DNA of 19,488 bases from positions 25,453 through 44,940 of the forward strand of contig DAWS01000052.1 of assembly GCA_002506025.1 (NCBI GenBank), read 5' to 3'. Positions within the stretch are counted from its first letter, which is position 1, and each line of letters begins with the position of its first letter. This stretch comes from Euryarchaeota archaeon UBA111 (GTDB taxonomy: Archaea > Thermoplasmatota > Poseidoniia > Poseidoniales > Poseidoniaceae). The position numbers were made by a program, and so were the translations under genes. The notes under the pieces were generated by a model. It saw only the letters and a list, made by a program, of their open reading frames with translations, searched no databases and was not told the origin of the DNA. This document shows, piece after piece, positions 1 through 7,799 of the stretch.

Positions 1-201
1 GTACGAAGATTTTCGCCAATGGCTTCAAGAAACTCCTCATCAGAGGTATATCTCATTTGCCGAAATCATATGCCTTGGGTTAAGCGTGAAACCTCCATAC
101 GTCAAACATATGAGACGCTACTTGATGTTAAACTGAACCCGGAAGAAGAGGTTGTTGAGGAGCAGGTGTTTACAGCATTTAAACTGCGCAAAAAAAAGTG
201 A
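1..201 (+). CDS. 3' end of an unidentified gene, reading frame uncertain
   Basis: The window opens inside coding-like sequence whose gene starts upstream. Two overlapping frames are open from the left edge. One begins at base 2, reads YEDFRQWLQE and FAEIICLGLS, and stops at a TGA at 134-136. The other begins at base 1 and runs to a TGA at 199-201, ending with an acidic stretch (NPEEEVVEEQVF) and a basic tail (KLRKKK). The first looks more protein-like before about base 130, the second after it, so either a frameshift (real or sequencing error) lies near 125-140 or only one frame is used. I do not recognise a family. The next gene begins at 238 after a short promoter-like gap. Confidence 0.35.
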   Translation, partial: VRRFSPMASRNSSSEVYLICRNHMPWVKRETSIRQTYETLLDVKLNPEEEVVEEQVFTAFKLRKKK

Positions 202-207
202 TTTACC

Positions 208-215
208 TTTATTTA
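208..215 (+). promoter_or_regulatory. Putative TATA box for the OB-fold gene
   Basis: The AT-rich octamer tttattta is centred about 26 bp upstream of the ATG at 238. That is the usual archaeal distance from TATA box to transcription start, so the mRNA would be nearly or fully leaderless. There is no strong Shine-Dalgarno sequence in between, only gagggc. Position and composition are the only evidence. Confidence 0.35.
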
Positions 216-237
216 CATTGAGGGCAATCATTCACTT

Positions 238-582
238 ATGGTAAGTAAACGAGTTCGCAAGCGTGGATTATTCAGAAGTAGTGAAAAAAGGTTACAGGTA
301 AAAGACCTCAAGCCAAATAGACCAATAAAGATGCTAGACTTAATTATTCTACGAGTCTATCCAAGGAGACTGATCTATTCTGATAGTTATACTGGTCCAG
401 TTGCAGCCGCCTGCGGCAGAGATGAGACCGGGCTTGTTGGCATAGTATTGTGGAATGAACAAATAGACGAAATTAGAATTGGTGACATAGTTAGGTTTGA
501 ATCAGGCTGGTGCCAAATGCGTGATGGAGAGTTAATAGTAAGCACAGGTATGAATGGTCGACTTCGGATAATCGATAGATAA
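238..582 (+). CDS. Single OB-fold nucleic-acid-binding protein (RPA/SSB-like)
   Basis: This 114-aa protein has a basic N-terminus (residues 1-20, rich in Lys and Arg) followed by one OB fold (about 20-112). It shows the pattern of archaeal RPA-type OB folds: VKDLKPNRPI at the start, a variable loop, GLVGIVLWNEQID (about 65-77), then IGDIVRFESG (81-90) and GELIVSTGMNG near the end. In this family the domain binds single-stranded DNA or RNA during replication or repair. The protein resembles short SOSS-B-like or stand-alone RPA domains rather than the multi-OB RPA1, and no zinc finger is present. The ATG at 238 is the first start codon after an in-frame TGA at 199-201. The OB-fold assignment is secure. 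DNA versus RNA as the ligand is not resolved. Confidence 0.8.
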   Translation: MVSKRVRKRGLFRSSEKRLQVKDLKPNRPIKMLDLIILRVYPRRLIYSDSYTGPVAAACGRDETGLVGIVLWNEQIDEIRIGDIVRFESGWCQMRDGELIVSTGMNGRLRIIDR

Positions 583-595
583 ATTCTTGATTTCG

Positions 596-603
596 TATAA
601 AAA
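596..603 (+). promoter_or_regulatory. TATA box of the Zn-ribbon/EF-1beta operon
   Basis: The sequence tataaaaa lies in the 89-bp gap after the OB-fold gene and is a good archaeal TATA box. Transcription would be expected to start near 622-626, leaving a G-rich 5' leader of about 46-50 nt before the ATG at 672. A gagg at 661-664 could act as the Shine-Dalgarno sequence. Confidence 0.5.
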
Positions 604-671
604 CAACAATATTTTCTCACGCAACCATAAAGAAGGGAAGGTCGTGGGCAGGTTGTCCCTGAGGCCTGTTT

Positions 672-842
672 ATGAGTGAGAGAGCGACAAATTGTACCGC
701 ATCTGGAGTACCACTGGTTGAAGAAGGTTCTACCTCCTTCCCGTGTCCAGGATGTGAAAATGTATCAATAGGAAGAAGTCCAAGATGTAGAAACCAAGGA
801 GTAATCTATAATTGCTCAGAATGTGATTATCAAGGACCCTGA
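672..842 (+). CDS. Small Zn-ribbon RNA-binding protein (HVO_2753/COG2888-like)
   Basis: The 56-aa protein contains SGVPLVEEGSTSFPCPGC and, near the end, YNCSECDYQGP. These match the archaeal small zinc-finger family usually annotated as a Zn-ribbon RNA-binding protein with a role in translation. The family commonly has four CxxC knuckles. Here only two are complete (C25/C28 and C48/C51). The first reads CTAS (C8, with Ser11 in place of the second Cys) and the third reads SPRC (Ser36, C39). The stop codon TGA at 840-842 also forms part of the Shine-Dalgarno sequence (gaggtgag) for the EF-1beta gene 9 bp downstream, so the two genes form a tight operon. Pairing with EF-1beta is common in archaea and supports the call. 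Confidence 0.85.
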   Translation: MSERATNCTASGVPLVEEGSTSFPCPGCENVSIGRSPRCRNQGVIYNCSECDYQGP

Positions 843-851
843 GGTGAGATT

Positions 852-1124
852 ATGGGTATGGTAGCAATGACTTACAAATTAAATCCAGACGCAGATGTTG
901 AGAATATTGATCCCGAGGGTATCGCAGCATATGTTAGGGGATTGGCTAATGATGTTTATGATGTTCAGTCTGTCGAGGTAAAGCCGCTCGCTTTTGGCCT
1001 AAAGTTTGTCCAGGTGCACGTTGTTATGAACGACGGACCGGGACTTACTGATGAGTTCGAATCACTGATGTCAGCAAAAGAAGGAGTCGGCGAGATCGAA
1101 GTCCTTTCTATGGGCCTGCTATAA
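852..1124 (+). CDS. ef1b: Translation elongation factor 1-beta (aEF-1B)
   Basis: At 90 aa this is the normal length for archaeal EF-1beta, the guanine-nucleotide exchange factor that recycles EF-1alpha from GDP to GTP form in the cytoplasm. Diagnostic segments are the N-terminal VAMTYKLNPDADVENID, the central VEVKPLAFGLKFVQVHVVMND, and the C-terminal GVGEIEVLSMGLL, which matches the family's typical ending. The ATG at 852 follows a strong Shine-Dalgarno sequence (gaggtgag, 841-848) that overlaps the stop of the upstream Zn-ribbon gene, so the start is well supported and the genes are co-transcribed. The stop codon ends at 1124, directly touching the stop of the convergent truD gene at 1125. 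Confidence 0.95.
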   Translation: MGMVAMTYKLNPDADVENIDPEGIAAYVRGLANDVYDVQSVEVKPLAFGLKFVQVHVVMNDGPGLTDEFESLMSAKEGVGEIEVLSMGLL

Positions 1125-2540
1125 TCACAATTGATTAAGCGGACACTGCATAAATTCTCTAAGCAGTGTGGTTGCGTAGCTTCCCGATGAGAGTGAAAAC
1201 CTGAATCTGATGCAAGCACCCTCAGGATGCCATCGACTATTGTCACTTGGGCCTGAATTCCACCTCTCTCCAAGTGATTCTGGAATCGCTATAGGTACAG
1301 AATCGATGTATAGGTCATTAAAATTAGAAACTAACGCTCTCCTTGTTCCCTTTGATGATAATCTGGGTATTTGTTCGATATTCCAATCAATTTCAGCTAA
1401 GCCACTTTCACTTATGGCTGATAACTCAATTTCTCTAGACTTTCCACCAGCAACGTAAATTTCACTACCGGGTAACGGTCCGGTTGTCACCAGTCTGCCG
1501 AGTTGACAGTTCCTAGTTATACGCGGTAAAGTTCTAGAGTCTACAGTCACACAACTATTGACATTTAGTTGACCTTTTTCATCAATACGGCCGACTAAGT
1601 CTCCTTCAATTGGCGTAGATATTGGTAATCCAGATGATATTCTGCGGTTAAGTGATTGGTTGAAAATAATTGATTGTGCGGCGTGGATTGTCATGAGTTG
1701 CAGATTATTTGGTAACTTCTTGAATGCCCCTAAGTAATCATCTTGATTATTTAGCAAGTGTTCAATCATCCTTGATTCAAATCCCAACCACTTAGGTGCT
1801 AATTCTAACCCCTCAGCAGTCACTCCATTGTCCCTAACGTGTTTTCTAAACCCTGCAACTTCGGGGTTCTCATCAAACCCTTCCATAGAGAGGTATGTGA
1901 GGACTGCCTGTTGAAAATTTCCAGCCAAGACGTGCTTACCAACTTCGGCGGTTACTGGCCGCCCAGAACCAAATCTCTGTGGGCCAATCCAGTTTGGGAA
2001 TATACCCTCTCCTAAGTTTTGTCGCAACTCGTTCTTGATTAGTTCTGCTTCTGCGAGTGCCTCATCCTCAGTCATTGGCGTACCATCTGGGTGGCAACAA
2101 CCCCTGACGACAATAGTAAATCTGTTGCCACGGTGGTTACCGAAGCCAATTTTTTGGTGAGTCCTACCGAGGATTTCGATTTCTACATCTGGCATGTCAA
2201 TTTGAGCAACTTTGTGCTGTGTGGCATCAATGATGAATATCTGCTGCGTAACAGCTCTTTTATCTTTAGTTCCGGCAAAAAATATCCTGTTCCGTGATAT
2301 GCCAAGTCGCTTAGCTAAGTTATTACAGAATTTATTTGTCTCCCAATTTGTTAGTGTTATTCGTGCTACAGTAAATCTGCCGCGTGAGTCAAAACTGATT
2401 GATGTAGATATTTCGTCAACTCTGAAATCAGAGACACGTGCTTTCAAAACACCACCGATTCCAGTGGTCTTGGTTGCATATCCTTCCAGTCCTATGGCTC
2501 GAGCCACAGGATCAGAACTTGTCATTTTAATCGCCTTCAA
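1125..2540 (-). CDS. truD: tRNA pseudouridine(13) synthase TruD
   Basis: TruD converts U13 of tRNA (and related sites) to pseudouridine. The protein has the family signature IFFAGTKDKRAVTQQ with the presumed catalytic Asp at residue 93, the downstream PNWIGPQRFGSGRP motif (182-195), and a C-terminal block near LSSGSYATTLLREFM. Its length (471 aa from the TTG at 2540, 466 aa from the ATG at 2525) fits the longer archaeal form with a full TRUD insertion domain. The TTG overlaps the rpoL stop (TTGA), which would couple translation. The ATG at 2525 has gaagg about 8 nt upstream and may be the true start. The gene lies immediately downstream of rpoL and its stop abuts that of EF-1beta. Confidence 0.93.
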   Translation of the reverse strand: MKAIKMTSSDPVARAIGLEGYATKTTGIGGVLKARVSDFRVDEISTSISFDSRGRFTVARITLTNWETNKFCNNLAKRLGISRNRIFFAGTKDKRAVTQQIFIIDATQHKVAQIDMPDVEIEILGRTHQKIGFGNHRGNRFTIVVRGCCHPDGTPMTEDEALAEAELIKNELRQNLGEGIFPNWIGPQRFGSGRPVTAEVGKHVLAGNFQQAVLTYLSMEGFDENPEVAGFRKHVRDNGVTAEGLELAPKWLGFESRMIEHLLNNQDDYLGAFKKLPNNLQLMTIHAAQSIIFNQSLNRRISSGLPISTPIEGDLVGRIDEKGQLNVNSCVTVDSRTLPRITRNCQLGRLVTTGPLPGSEIYVAGGKSREIELSAISESGLAEIDWNIEQIPRLSSKGTRRALVSNFNDLYIDSVPIAIPESLGERWNSGPSDNSRWHPEGACIRFRFSLSSGSYATTLLREFMQCPLNQL

Positions 2541-2803
2541 AGACTGACATCTGAGAACTCTTTTGAGAGGGAGCCTACTAAATCTTTCAAAACTTTATCC
2601 GCTGACTTCTTGCCAGATGTTCTTATGTAGAATTCGGGGTCATCTAACTCGGGGTGGCCTGGAAAGTAGTTTGCGTATTCGATGTCACTGCTGCTGTTAA
2701 GCCTCTCCCGCAACATTTGCAGGCTAGTATGGCTTTCTCCAATAATTCTCAGTCGAAGCTCGTTTTTTTCTTTGATAAGGACTTTTACTGGCATGAGGAA
2801 CAT
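2537..2803 (-). CDS. rpoL: DNA-directed RNA polymerase subunit L (Rpo11)
   Basis: This 88-aa protein matches archaeal RpoL, the homologue of eukaryotic Rpb11 and of the bacterial alpha N-terminal domain. RpoL pairs with RpoD (Rpo3) in the assembly platform of RNA polymerase. The diagnostic pieces are EKNELRLRIIGESHTSLQMLRE (about 12-33) and the HPELDDPEFYIRT block (50-62), followed by a helical C-terminus. Length is normal for the family. The start could be the ATG at 2803 or, three codons later, the ATG at 2794 (MPVKVLIKE). The second fits the usual short family N-terminus. It is the first gene of a minus-strand operon with truD, with overlapping stop and start. A T-rich stretch around 2838-2848 on the minus strand may be its TATA box. 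Confidence 0.93.
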   Translation of the reverse strand: MFLMPVKVLIKEKNELRLRIIGESHTSLQMLRERLNSSSDIEYANYFPGHPELDDPEFYIRTSGKKSADKVLKDLVGSLSKEFSDVSL

Positions 2804-2917
2804 GCCTGCGAAATACCAACCGGTTTTGAACCTTGTGTAAAAAAAAATTGATTGATTTGCGACATTTGATTACCTAAATACCGCCTTGCTTTTTTACCTA
2901 ATCTCCGTGGATAGTCT

Positions 2918-5521
2918 ATGGACACCACCACGCTTGAGGAGTCCATGGCGGGATTCTCGGAGAAATTCCGTCGACTGTCTTTGGCGATTGTGGTTGTGAC
3001 TATGCTCATAACTGGAGCGCTGGTGGTCAATTTGATTTACAATCCACCAACATTTAATACAGATTTGGATGCGTTTGTTCCTGATTCTGAGGCCAACTCA
3101 GCTCATGAACGAATTCATCAAAACTTTCCCAATGAATCAAGACCGCTATTTGTCAATGTAGAACCTGATGATAACGGCAATATTTTAGAAATGGAAAACA
3201 TCCAAACTATGCTCCAACACTATCTAGAATTGCAGAATTTGTCCACATCTTTGGGTGATTCTGTAGTTGTCTGGACTACAACTCCAAGCATCTTACAAAC
3301 TGCACTTGATGAGGAGGCAAATGGTACTGACCTCGCCAGTTTGAGTGAATGGAACCAGTTGGTTGACATGGTTATCGAAGAAGACGTTGAATGTCGTCTA
3401 ACTAGCGATGACCAATTTTTGTCTGCAGCCACCTACGCATCTTCAGCATTGCTAAACCGGGATTTAGATATCAATCCAACATGTGATTATTTGGCTACTG
3501 GGTCTGGCAACAGTACTCCTTTCGCCAGTTCAACCCTGTGGGTTCTGGAAATTGATCCTGAACTATCAGAGGAAGATAGAAAGTCCGTGCAAATTGAACT
3601 CCGTAAAACTCTGGCTGGACTATCAGAAGACTCTGATTTATCTTATGGCGTTGTGTCACTAGACCTATTATCTAGTGATATCGATGATAGAACTTTAGAC
3701 AATGTGACGCTACTGGTATTCTTAGCGCTGATTGTGGTGGTTATTCTACTAGTATTTACCTTTAGGTCGTTTAGAGATGTAACATTCCCACTTGTCGGTT
3801 TAACCAGTGCTTTGATTTGGACTTACGGCTTGCTTAATGTAATCGGAGTAGAATTCTCTGCTCTTGAGGTTGCAGTCGCCCCGCTGGTACTCGGACTTGG
3901 AATCGATTATGCAATTCATCTGCAAAGAGCCAATAGCACTCTTAGAGAACAGTATCCAGACCCAGCGGAGTCATGGTTGAGGGCCTGTGCAAAGCTATCC
4001 GTTCCGCTATCATTAGCAGTTATCACTACAGTTGCGGCATTCTTAGCCAACATGATTTCTCCGCTCCCGCCGTTGAAGACTTTTGGTATAGCCCTCGCAA
4101 TGGGTGTTGTCTGTGCCTTTTTGACATCCACATTAGTTGTCGGAGCACTGCACGTTCTAATCGACACCAACAAAAATAAGTCAAGAGCGAAACCATTTAC
4201 TCTGCCTAATTTAACAAACAGTATCGTGAAAGTTCAACAAAAGCAACAGGTAAGTATATTCTTAGTCGTTGTTTTCTTGTCGGGAGCATCGATTTTTGGC
4301 GCAGCATCACTAGAAACCAATTTTGATTTAGGCGATTTTGTCGATTCAGAAATGGAAATCATGGATGTTAGACAAGATTTGGCAGATAATTACGATAGTG
4401 CTGGGTGGAAATTAGTTTATGTCTTGTTTGAGCCAGATGATGGAAATGAATATATCGATGCTGATGTTGATTTACTTACGGAGTTAAGGGGATTTCACGG
4501 TGACTTAGAATCTAATCATAATGTGGTTGGCACTGATGGAACCTTCCCTTCGCCATCTTATGAGGGCCCATATGTGATTCTAAGAGACGCGATTTTACGT
4601 GATTCCTCCTTTGGCGATTCGCATAACCTTGAGGTCTTTCAGGATGGCGGAGTTTACGTCAAAGATTACAACCAGGATTGCAACCTTTCTGCAGCTTTTA
4701 TGTCCCTCTCACAAAATAACACTATTGCCGATGCTTTGAGCGGAGAATCATGGTCGGATAGAGTGAAGAATAGTGTTTACCTAGTCGATGGTAAAGTAGT
4801 AAATTTGAGAAATGAAATAAGGGTTGAAGCAACAACTTCAGCCGAATCTGATCAGGTAGTTACGGAATTTGAAAACATGCTTGGTGATGAAGATAGTTCC
4901 GGAACCTTGCGTTACAATTTGGCAGGCAACGCAAAATTATACGTGACCGGGGATTTAGCCATGCTCCAAACTGTGTTGGATGGGCTATCAAGCTCACAAG
5001 TTGAATCTACACTAATTTCACTCGCAGTATCATTCTTAGTGCTATTCTTACTCACAAGGAGGATAATGCCGGCAATTGTTATTTTATTCCCTGTGGGAAT
5101 TGCCTCGTTGTGGGTTGTGGGATCAATGGCTGCAATTGGCTTGAAATGGAATGTTTTGACCGTGATGGTAACTGCACTCACGCTTGGAATAGGTATCGAT
5201 TATTCGATTCACATGTGGCGTCGGTTTGAGGTCGAATTGCAACGACGTAAAAACCACTGGGATGCTCTTCGTGCCTCATTATCTACGACAGGAGTTGCAT
5301 TGCTGATGAGTGCATTAACAACTTCCCTTGGTTTCATGGTGCTGTTGTTTTCTCCAATGCCAATAATCCAAGACTTTGGCCTTATAACTGCTATTACAGT
5401 AATATTCTCACTGTTACTTTCACTGGTCCTCTTGCCGGTGTTGATGGAATTATCTGCCCGCAGCAAAGAAGAAGATGTTATCGAGAAAGAATTCGCTCCG
5501 CAGTTGGATGACCTAGCTTGA
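2918..5521 (+). CDS. RND/MMPL-family transporter (HAE3-like predicted exporter)
   Basis: This 867-aa membrane protein has the duplicated architecture of RND permeases. Each half has one transmembrane helix (first at about 21-41, second at about 445-462), a large extracytoplasmic loop (about 45-262 and 465-685), and a five-helix sterol-sensing-domain-like bundle. The same helix-4 motif occurs in both halves: GLGIDYAIHLQRA (326-338) and GIGIDYSIHMWRR (757-769), with the Asp expected to carry protons. This corresponds to the HAE3 or MMPL-like group, which exports hydrophobic or amphiphilic compounds such as lipids. The substrate here is unknown. No partner membrane-fusion protein is adjacent, as expected for a single-membrane archaeon. 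The start MDTTTLEES was chosen as the first ATG. An ATG nine codons later is possible. The 3' end overlaps the convergent DUF2240 gene by 9 bp. Confidence 0.88.
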   Translation: MDTTTLEESMAGFSEKFRRLSLAIVVVTMLITGALVVNLIYNPPTFNTDLDAFVPDSEANSAHERIHQNFPNESRPLFVNVEPDDNGNILEMENIQTMLQHYLELQNLSTSLGDSVVVWTTTPSILQTALDEEANGTDLASLSEWNQLVDMVIEEDVECRLTSDDQFLSAATYASSALLNRDLDINPTCDYLATGSGNSTPFASSTLWVLEIDPELSEEDRKSVQIELRKTLAGLSEDSDLSYGVVSLDLLSSDIDDRTLDNVTLLVFLALIVVVILLVFTFRSFRDVTFPLVGLTSALIWTYGLLNVIGVEFSALEVAVAPLVLGLGIDYAIHLQRANSTLREQYPDPAESWLRACAKLSVPLSLAVITTVAAFLANMISPLPPLKTFGIALAMGVVCAFLTSTLVVGALHVLIDTNKNKSRAKPFTLPNLTNSIVKVQQKQQVSIFLVVVFLSGASIFGAASLETNFDLGDFVDSEMEIMDVRQDLADNYDSAGWKLVYVLFEPDDGNEYIDADVDLLTELRGFHGDLESNHNVVGTDGTFPSPSYEGPYVILRDAILRDSSFGDSHNLEVFQDGGVYVKDYNQDCNLSAAFMSLSQNNTIADALSGESWSDRVKNSVYLVDGKVVNLRNEIRVEATTSAESDQVVTEFENMLGDEDSSGTLRYNLAGNAKLYVTGDLAMLQTVLDGLSSSQVESTLISLAVSFLVLFLLTRRIMPAIVILFPVGIASLWVVGSMAAIGLKWNVLTVMVTALTLGIGIDYSIHMWRRFEVELQRRKNHWDALRASLSTTGVALLMSALTTSLGFMVLLFSPMPIIQDFGLITAITVIFSLLLSLVLLPVLMELSARSKEEDVIEKEFAPQLDDLA

Positions 5522-6085
5522 CAGGGCCGCAACAATCTCTTCCATTGGCAAATTTTGTTCTCTAGCGATTAGTGCTAAGCACAACCAGTTTGACGCATAT
5601 TTGAGAGCCTGTTGTTTTCTTTCTGCACGTCGTTCTATCTCTTCAATTGATATTTTTGCGGTGCGTGAGATGTATTTAGCCAGTCTTGTAGATAATTTTG
5701 CACGTGGGTCTTTTGATGTGATCTCAACATTGGTATTACTTTGATGATTTATTGTTACCACATCTGAGGTTTCACTTGATTGTGGAATACTAGTCGATTG
5801 TTGGGGATTGAAGTCAGTAGGACTAATCAGTCGTGCTGGTCTGGGAAACCATCCTATTGGGGTTGGAATATTTGTGATATCGAAAGCTGGTGATAGATTG
5901 TCACGCTCACCCAGCAACCAGCCCTTATCGATTAAATTACTAACCGATTGTTCCGCTTCTTCTGGTGACAACCATTCCATATCGAATGACAAAATCCTCT
6001 CTAGGTCGAGGTCTGACATTTGCTTAATCCCTCGATAGCATAAAGAAATCACACGACGAATGTCTTCAGTATCTTCACCCGTCAT
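5513..6085 (-). CDS. DUF2240 family protein
   Basis: This 190-aa protein resembles archaeal DUF2240 proteins, whose function is not known. The N-terminal part contains a helix-rich block with WLSPEEAEQSVSNLIDKGW (38-56), followed by NLSPAFDITNIPTPIGWFPR (about 63-82). A low-complexity linker rich in Ser, Thr, Gln and Asn follows (about 92-125), then a C-terminal helical region (about 126-190) with SIEEIERRAERKQQ and ALIAREQNLPMEEIVAAL. The N-terminal block could be a winged-helix-type module, but this is inference. The gene is divergent from the HEAT-repeat gene, with only about 38 bp between starts, and its stop overlaps the RND gene by 9 bp. Confidence 0.75.
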   Translation of the reverse strand: MTGEDTEDIRRVISLCYRGIKQMSDLDLERILSFDMEWLSPEEAEQSVSNLIDKGWLLGERDNLSPAFDITNIPTPIGWFPRPARLISPTDFNPQQSTSIPQSSETSDVVTINHQSNTNVEITSKDPRAKLSTRLAKYISRTAKISIEEIERRAERKQQALKYASNWLCLALIAREQNLPMEEIVAALSS

Positions 6086-6123
6086 GTATTAAACATTGAG
6101 AACAATCTTTTGAATCTAATTGT

Positions 6124-7482
6124 TTGATTCAATCATCAGAAACAACACATTCATTGCTTTGGGCCGTATGCGCGGTTTGCGGGGGATTGAAACTGAGTAA
6201 GGAATATGTGGCGCGAGACCCAAGGACTGGGAAGCCGCTAAACGTTACTAAGTCCCGCAGAAAGAAGCAATATATCGAAACGCGAGAAGGCCCATGGTTG
6301 GCAATTCAAGATACAGATATAATCCCGCTGGCGAATGGAGATATATCCGATTACCAGATTTCATGGCGGTCAAAGCAGTATAACTTGCAGCGTGAGGACG
6401 GTATACTCGGGTTGACTCGGCTCAAAGGACCCAAAGCAACAGCGGCCCACAAATCACTTTTATTGGCCCTCGAGGATGAACGACCCTCGGTTAGGGTCTC
6501 TGCGTTGAAGGCTCTACCAGAGGTTGCAACTCAAAAGTCTGATGAACTATTCGATTGGCTTTCTGTATTGTTAGACGACGAGGATGTCTCGGTCAGACAA
6601 GCAGCAAGTGAAGCACTGGCTATATCCGCTCCTGTGTTTCCGTCTGGAGTTGACATAATCATCCACAACGAATTACGCTCATTCGAGCCTAATAGAAGTA
6701 AGCAGGCTTTCAAAGGTTTAGAATCGCTCTGTGAAGCTTGGCCTGAGGTTGCATGCGATCATATTGACGAGTTGTTTCTTGAAACCGATGCAGAGTTACG
6801 CCTGAAGGGGGCCAAGTTACTTGGAAGGGTTTTGGTTAAATCTGGTCATATTGGATGGGATTTAGTTTCCTGGGCACTCAATGATGATGACCCACGAGTA
6901 AGAAGGGCAGCAGCAAAGACCCTGCCGAAGTTATCAAAGGTTGACACACGGATAGCCACTATATTCTCAGAAAGAGCGCTATCGGACAGTGATTCCCAAG
7001 TTAGAATCAGCGCAGTCAAGGCTATTCGGTCACTTGACAAAGACAGCGGCAGGGCAAGAGAACTAATCCTCAAGGGAGCATCGTCAAAGGATGTAGAAGT
7101 CCGTCGTGCGTGTATCGAAATGTTACCGATTCTGTACGGAGAAGACGTTCTTAGGGGTATTGCAATTGATTTATTGAAGACAGAAACAGATGGTAAATTG
7201 ATAAAATCGCTCACAGAATTTGCGACAGATGATTCATTGGAAGGTTCAGAAGCACAGAAAAACAGATTCTTGGCGCCTGCTGCACCAGTTCCAAAACTTG
7301 ACAGAGAGGTCGCAGAGGCTGCCGGTAAAAGTGTGGGACTTGAGCCAATACGACCAGCGGATAAATCTGAGGGCAGTCATAGTGATAAGACCTCACAACC
7401 TAAACCAAAGCCAAGGGTTACTGATTTGTATCGAAGCGTCTCCCAAGATGAAATGATGGGTTACGATGAAGATGATTTCTGA
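6124..7482 (+). CDS. HEAT-repeat protein
   Basis: The core of this 452-aa protein (about residues 100-375) is a series of about 30-residue helical repeats of HEAT or PBS-lyase type, for example DERPSVRVSALKALPEVA, DEDVSVRQAASEALAIS, DDDPRVRRAAAKTLPKL, DSDSQVRISAVKAIRSL and SKDVEVRRACIEMLPIL. Such scaffolds bind proteins or nucleic acids. A specific partner cannot be read from the sequence. The N-terminus contains CAVCGG (C16, C19) and a basic segment (TKSRRKKQY). The C-terminus (about 395-452) is probably disordered, Pro/Lys/Asp-rich, and ends in a DLYRSVSQDEMMGYDEDDF tail. The start is uncertain: no ATG is available, the first candidate is TTG at 6124, and a TTG at 6187 (KLSKEYVARDPRTG) is an alternative that would remove the Cys pair. 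Confidence 0.75.
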   Translation: MIQSSETTHSLLWAVCAVCGGLKLSKEYVARDPRTGKPLNVTKSRRKKQYIETREGPWLAIQDTDIIPLANGDISDYQISWRSKQYNLQREDGILGLTRLKGPKATAAHKSLLLALEDERPSVRVSALKALPEVATQKSDELFDWLSVLLDDEDVSVRQAASEALAISAPVFPSGVDIIIHNELRSFEPNRSKQAFKGLESLCEAWPEVACDHIDELFLETDAELRLKGAKLLGRVLVKSGHIGWDLVSWALNDDDPRVRRAAAKTLPKLSKVDTRIATIFSERALSDSDSQVRISAVKAIRSLDKDSGRARELILKGASSKDVEVRRACIEMLPILYGEDVLRGIAIDLLKTETDGKLIKSLTEFATDDSLEGSEAQKNRFLAPAAPVPKLDREVAEAAGKSVGLEPIRPADKSEGSHSDKTSQPKPKPRVTDLYRSVSQDEMMGYDEDDF

Positions 7483-7500
7483 TCATAAGTTATCATAAGT
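7482..7500 (+). repeat. 9-bp tandem direct repeat after the HEAT-protein stop
   Basis: The nonamer atcataagt occurs twice (7482-7490 and 7492-7500) with one base between the copies, starting at the last base of the HEAT gene's stop codon. It could be a small operator or part of an AT-rich promoter for the 71-aa gene at 7552, or it could be chance. Confidence 0.4.
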
Positions 7501-7551
7501 CGGCATTGTTAAGAAGGGGCCTTTGTTGGCCAACCTGCTTAAGGTGTAGTT

Positions 7552-7767
7552 ATGAGTGATGCACAGTTCAATGATAAAGCAGAACAATTTGACAGACTTT
7601 GGGATGGAATTACTCCAAAAGGGGTAAACAGAACCAAGGCGCTAAAGTTCAGACAATACATTCTTGAGCATGTGCGTCAAACTCGCAGAGCCCTAAATCG
7701 TGAGAATGCCAGAAAATATTGGATGGGTGTTCTACAGCAGGAAATCGCAGAGCAAGACAACTTCTGA
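7552..7767 (+). CDS. Small uncharacterised helical protein (71 aa)
   Basis: I do not recognise a family. The ATG at 7552 follows aaggtg at 7541-7546, a reasonable Shine-Dalgarno sequence, and codon structure is regular, so it is probably a real gene. The product is charged, soluble and predicted mostly helical, with FDRLWDGITPKGVNRTKALKF in the middle and RRALNRENARKYWMGVLQQE near the end. It has no Cys residues, signal peptide or membrane segment. It lies 69 bp after the HEAT-repeat gene and 61 bp before a DEAD-box helicase on the same strand, so a link to RNA metabolism is possible, but only by neighbourhood. Confidence 0.65.
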   Translation: MSDAQFNDKAEQFDRLWDGITPKGVNRTKALKFRQYILEHVRQTRRALNRENARKYWMGVLQQEIAEQDNF

Positions 7768-7776
7768 AATTTATTG

Positions 7777-7799
7777 TGGTCGCCGCCGCCCGGTGACCA
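7777..7799 (+). other. GC-rich hairpin between the 71-aa gene and the helicase
   Basis: The inverted repeat tggtcgcc (7777-7784) and ggtgacca (7792-7799) forms an 8-bp stem with one G-U pair and a 7-nt GC-rich loop. It begins 9 nt after the stop of the 71-aa gene and lies upstream of the helicase Shine-Dalgarno sequence. It has no downstream T-run, so it is not a classical archaeal terminator. It may be a processing site, an mRNA-stabilising structure or a leader element of the helicase mRNA. Confidence 0.45.

Noticed and set aside
2785..3030. Open frame on the minus strand spanning the rpoL start and the RND gene start
   Set aside because: It overlaps two well-supported genes in other frames and resembles no family. 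The region 2804-2917 is better explained as a divergent promoter.
7777..7799. Intrinsic terminator of the 71-aa gene
   Set aside because: The hairpin is not followed by a run of T, and archaeal termination depends mainly on T-runs.
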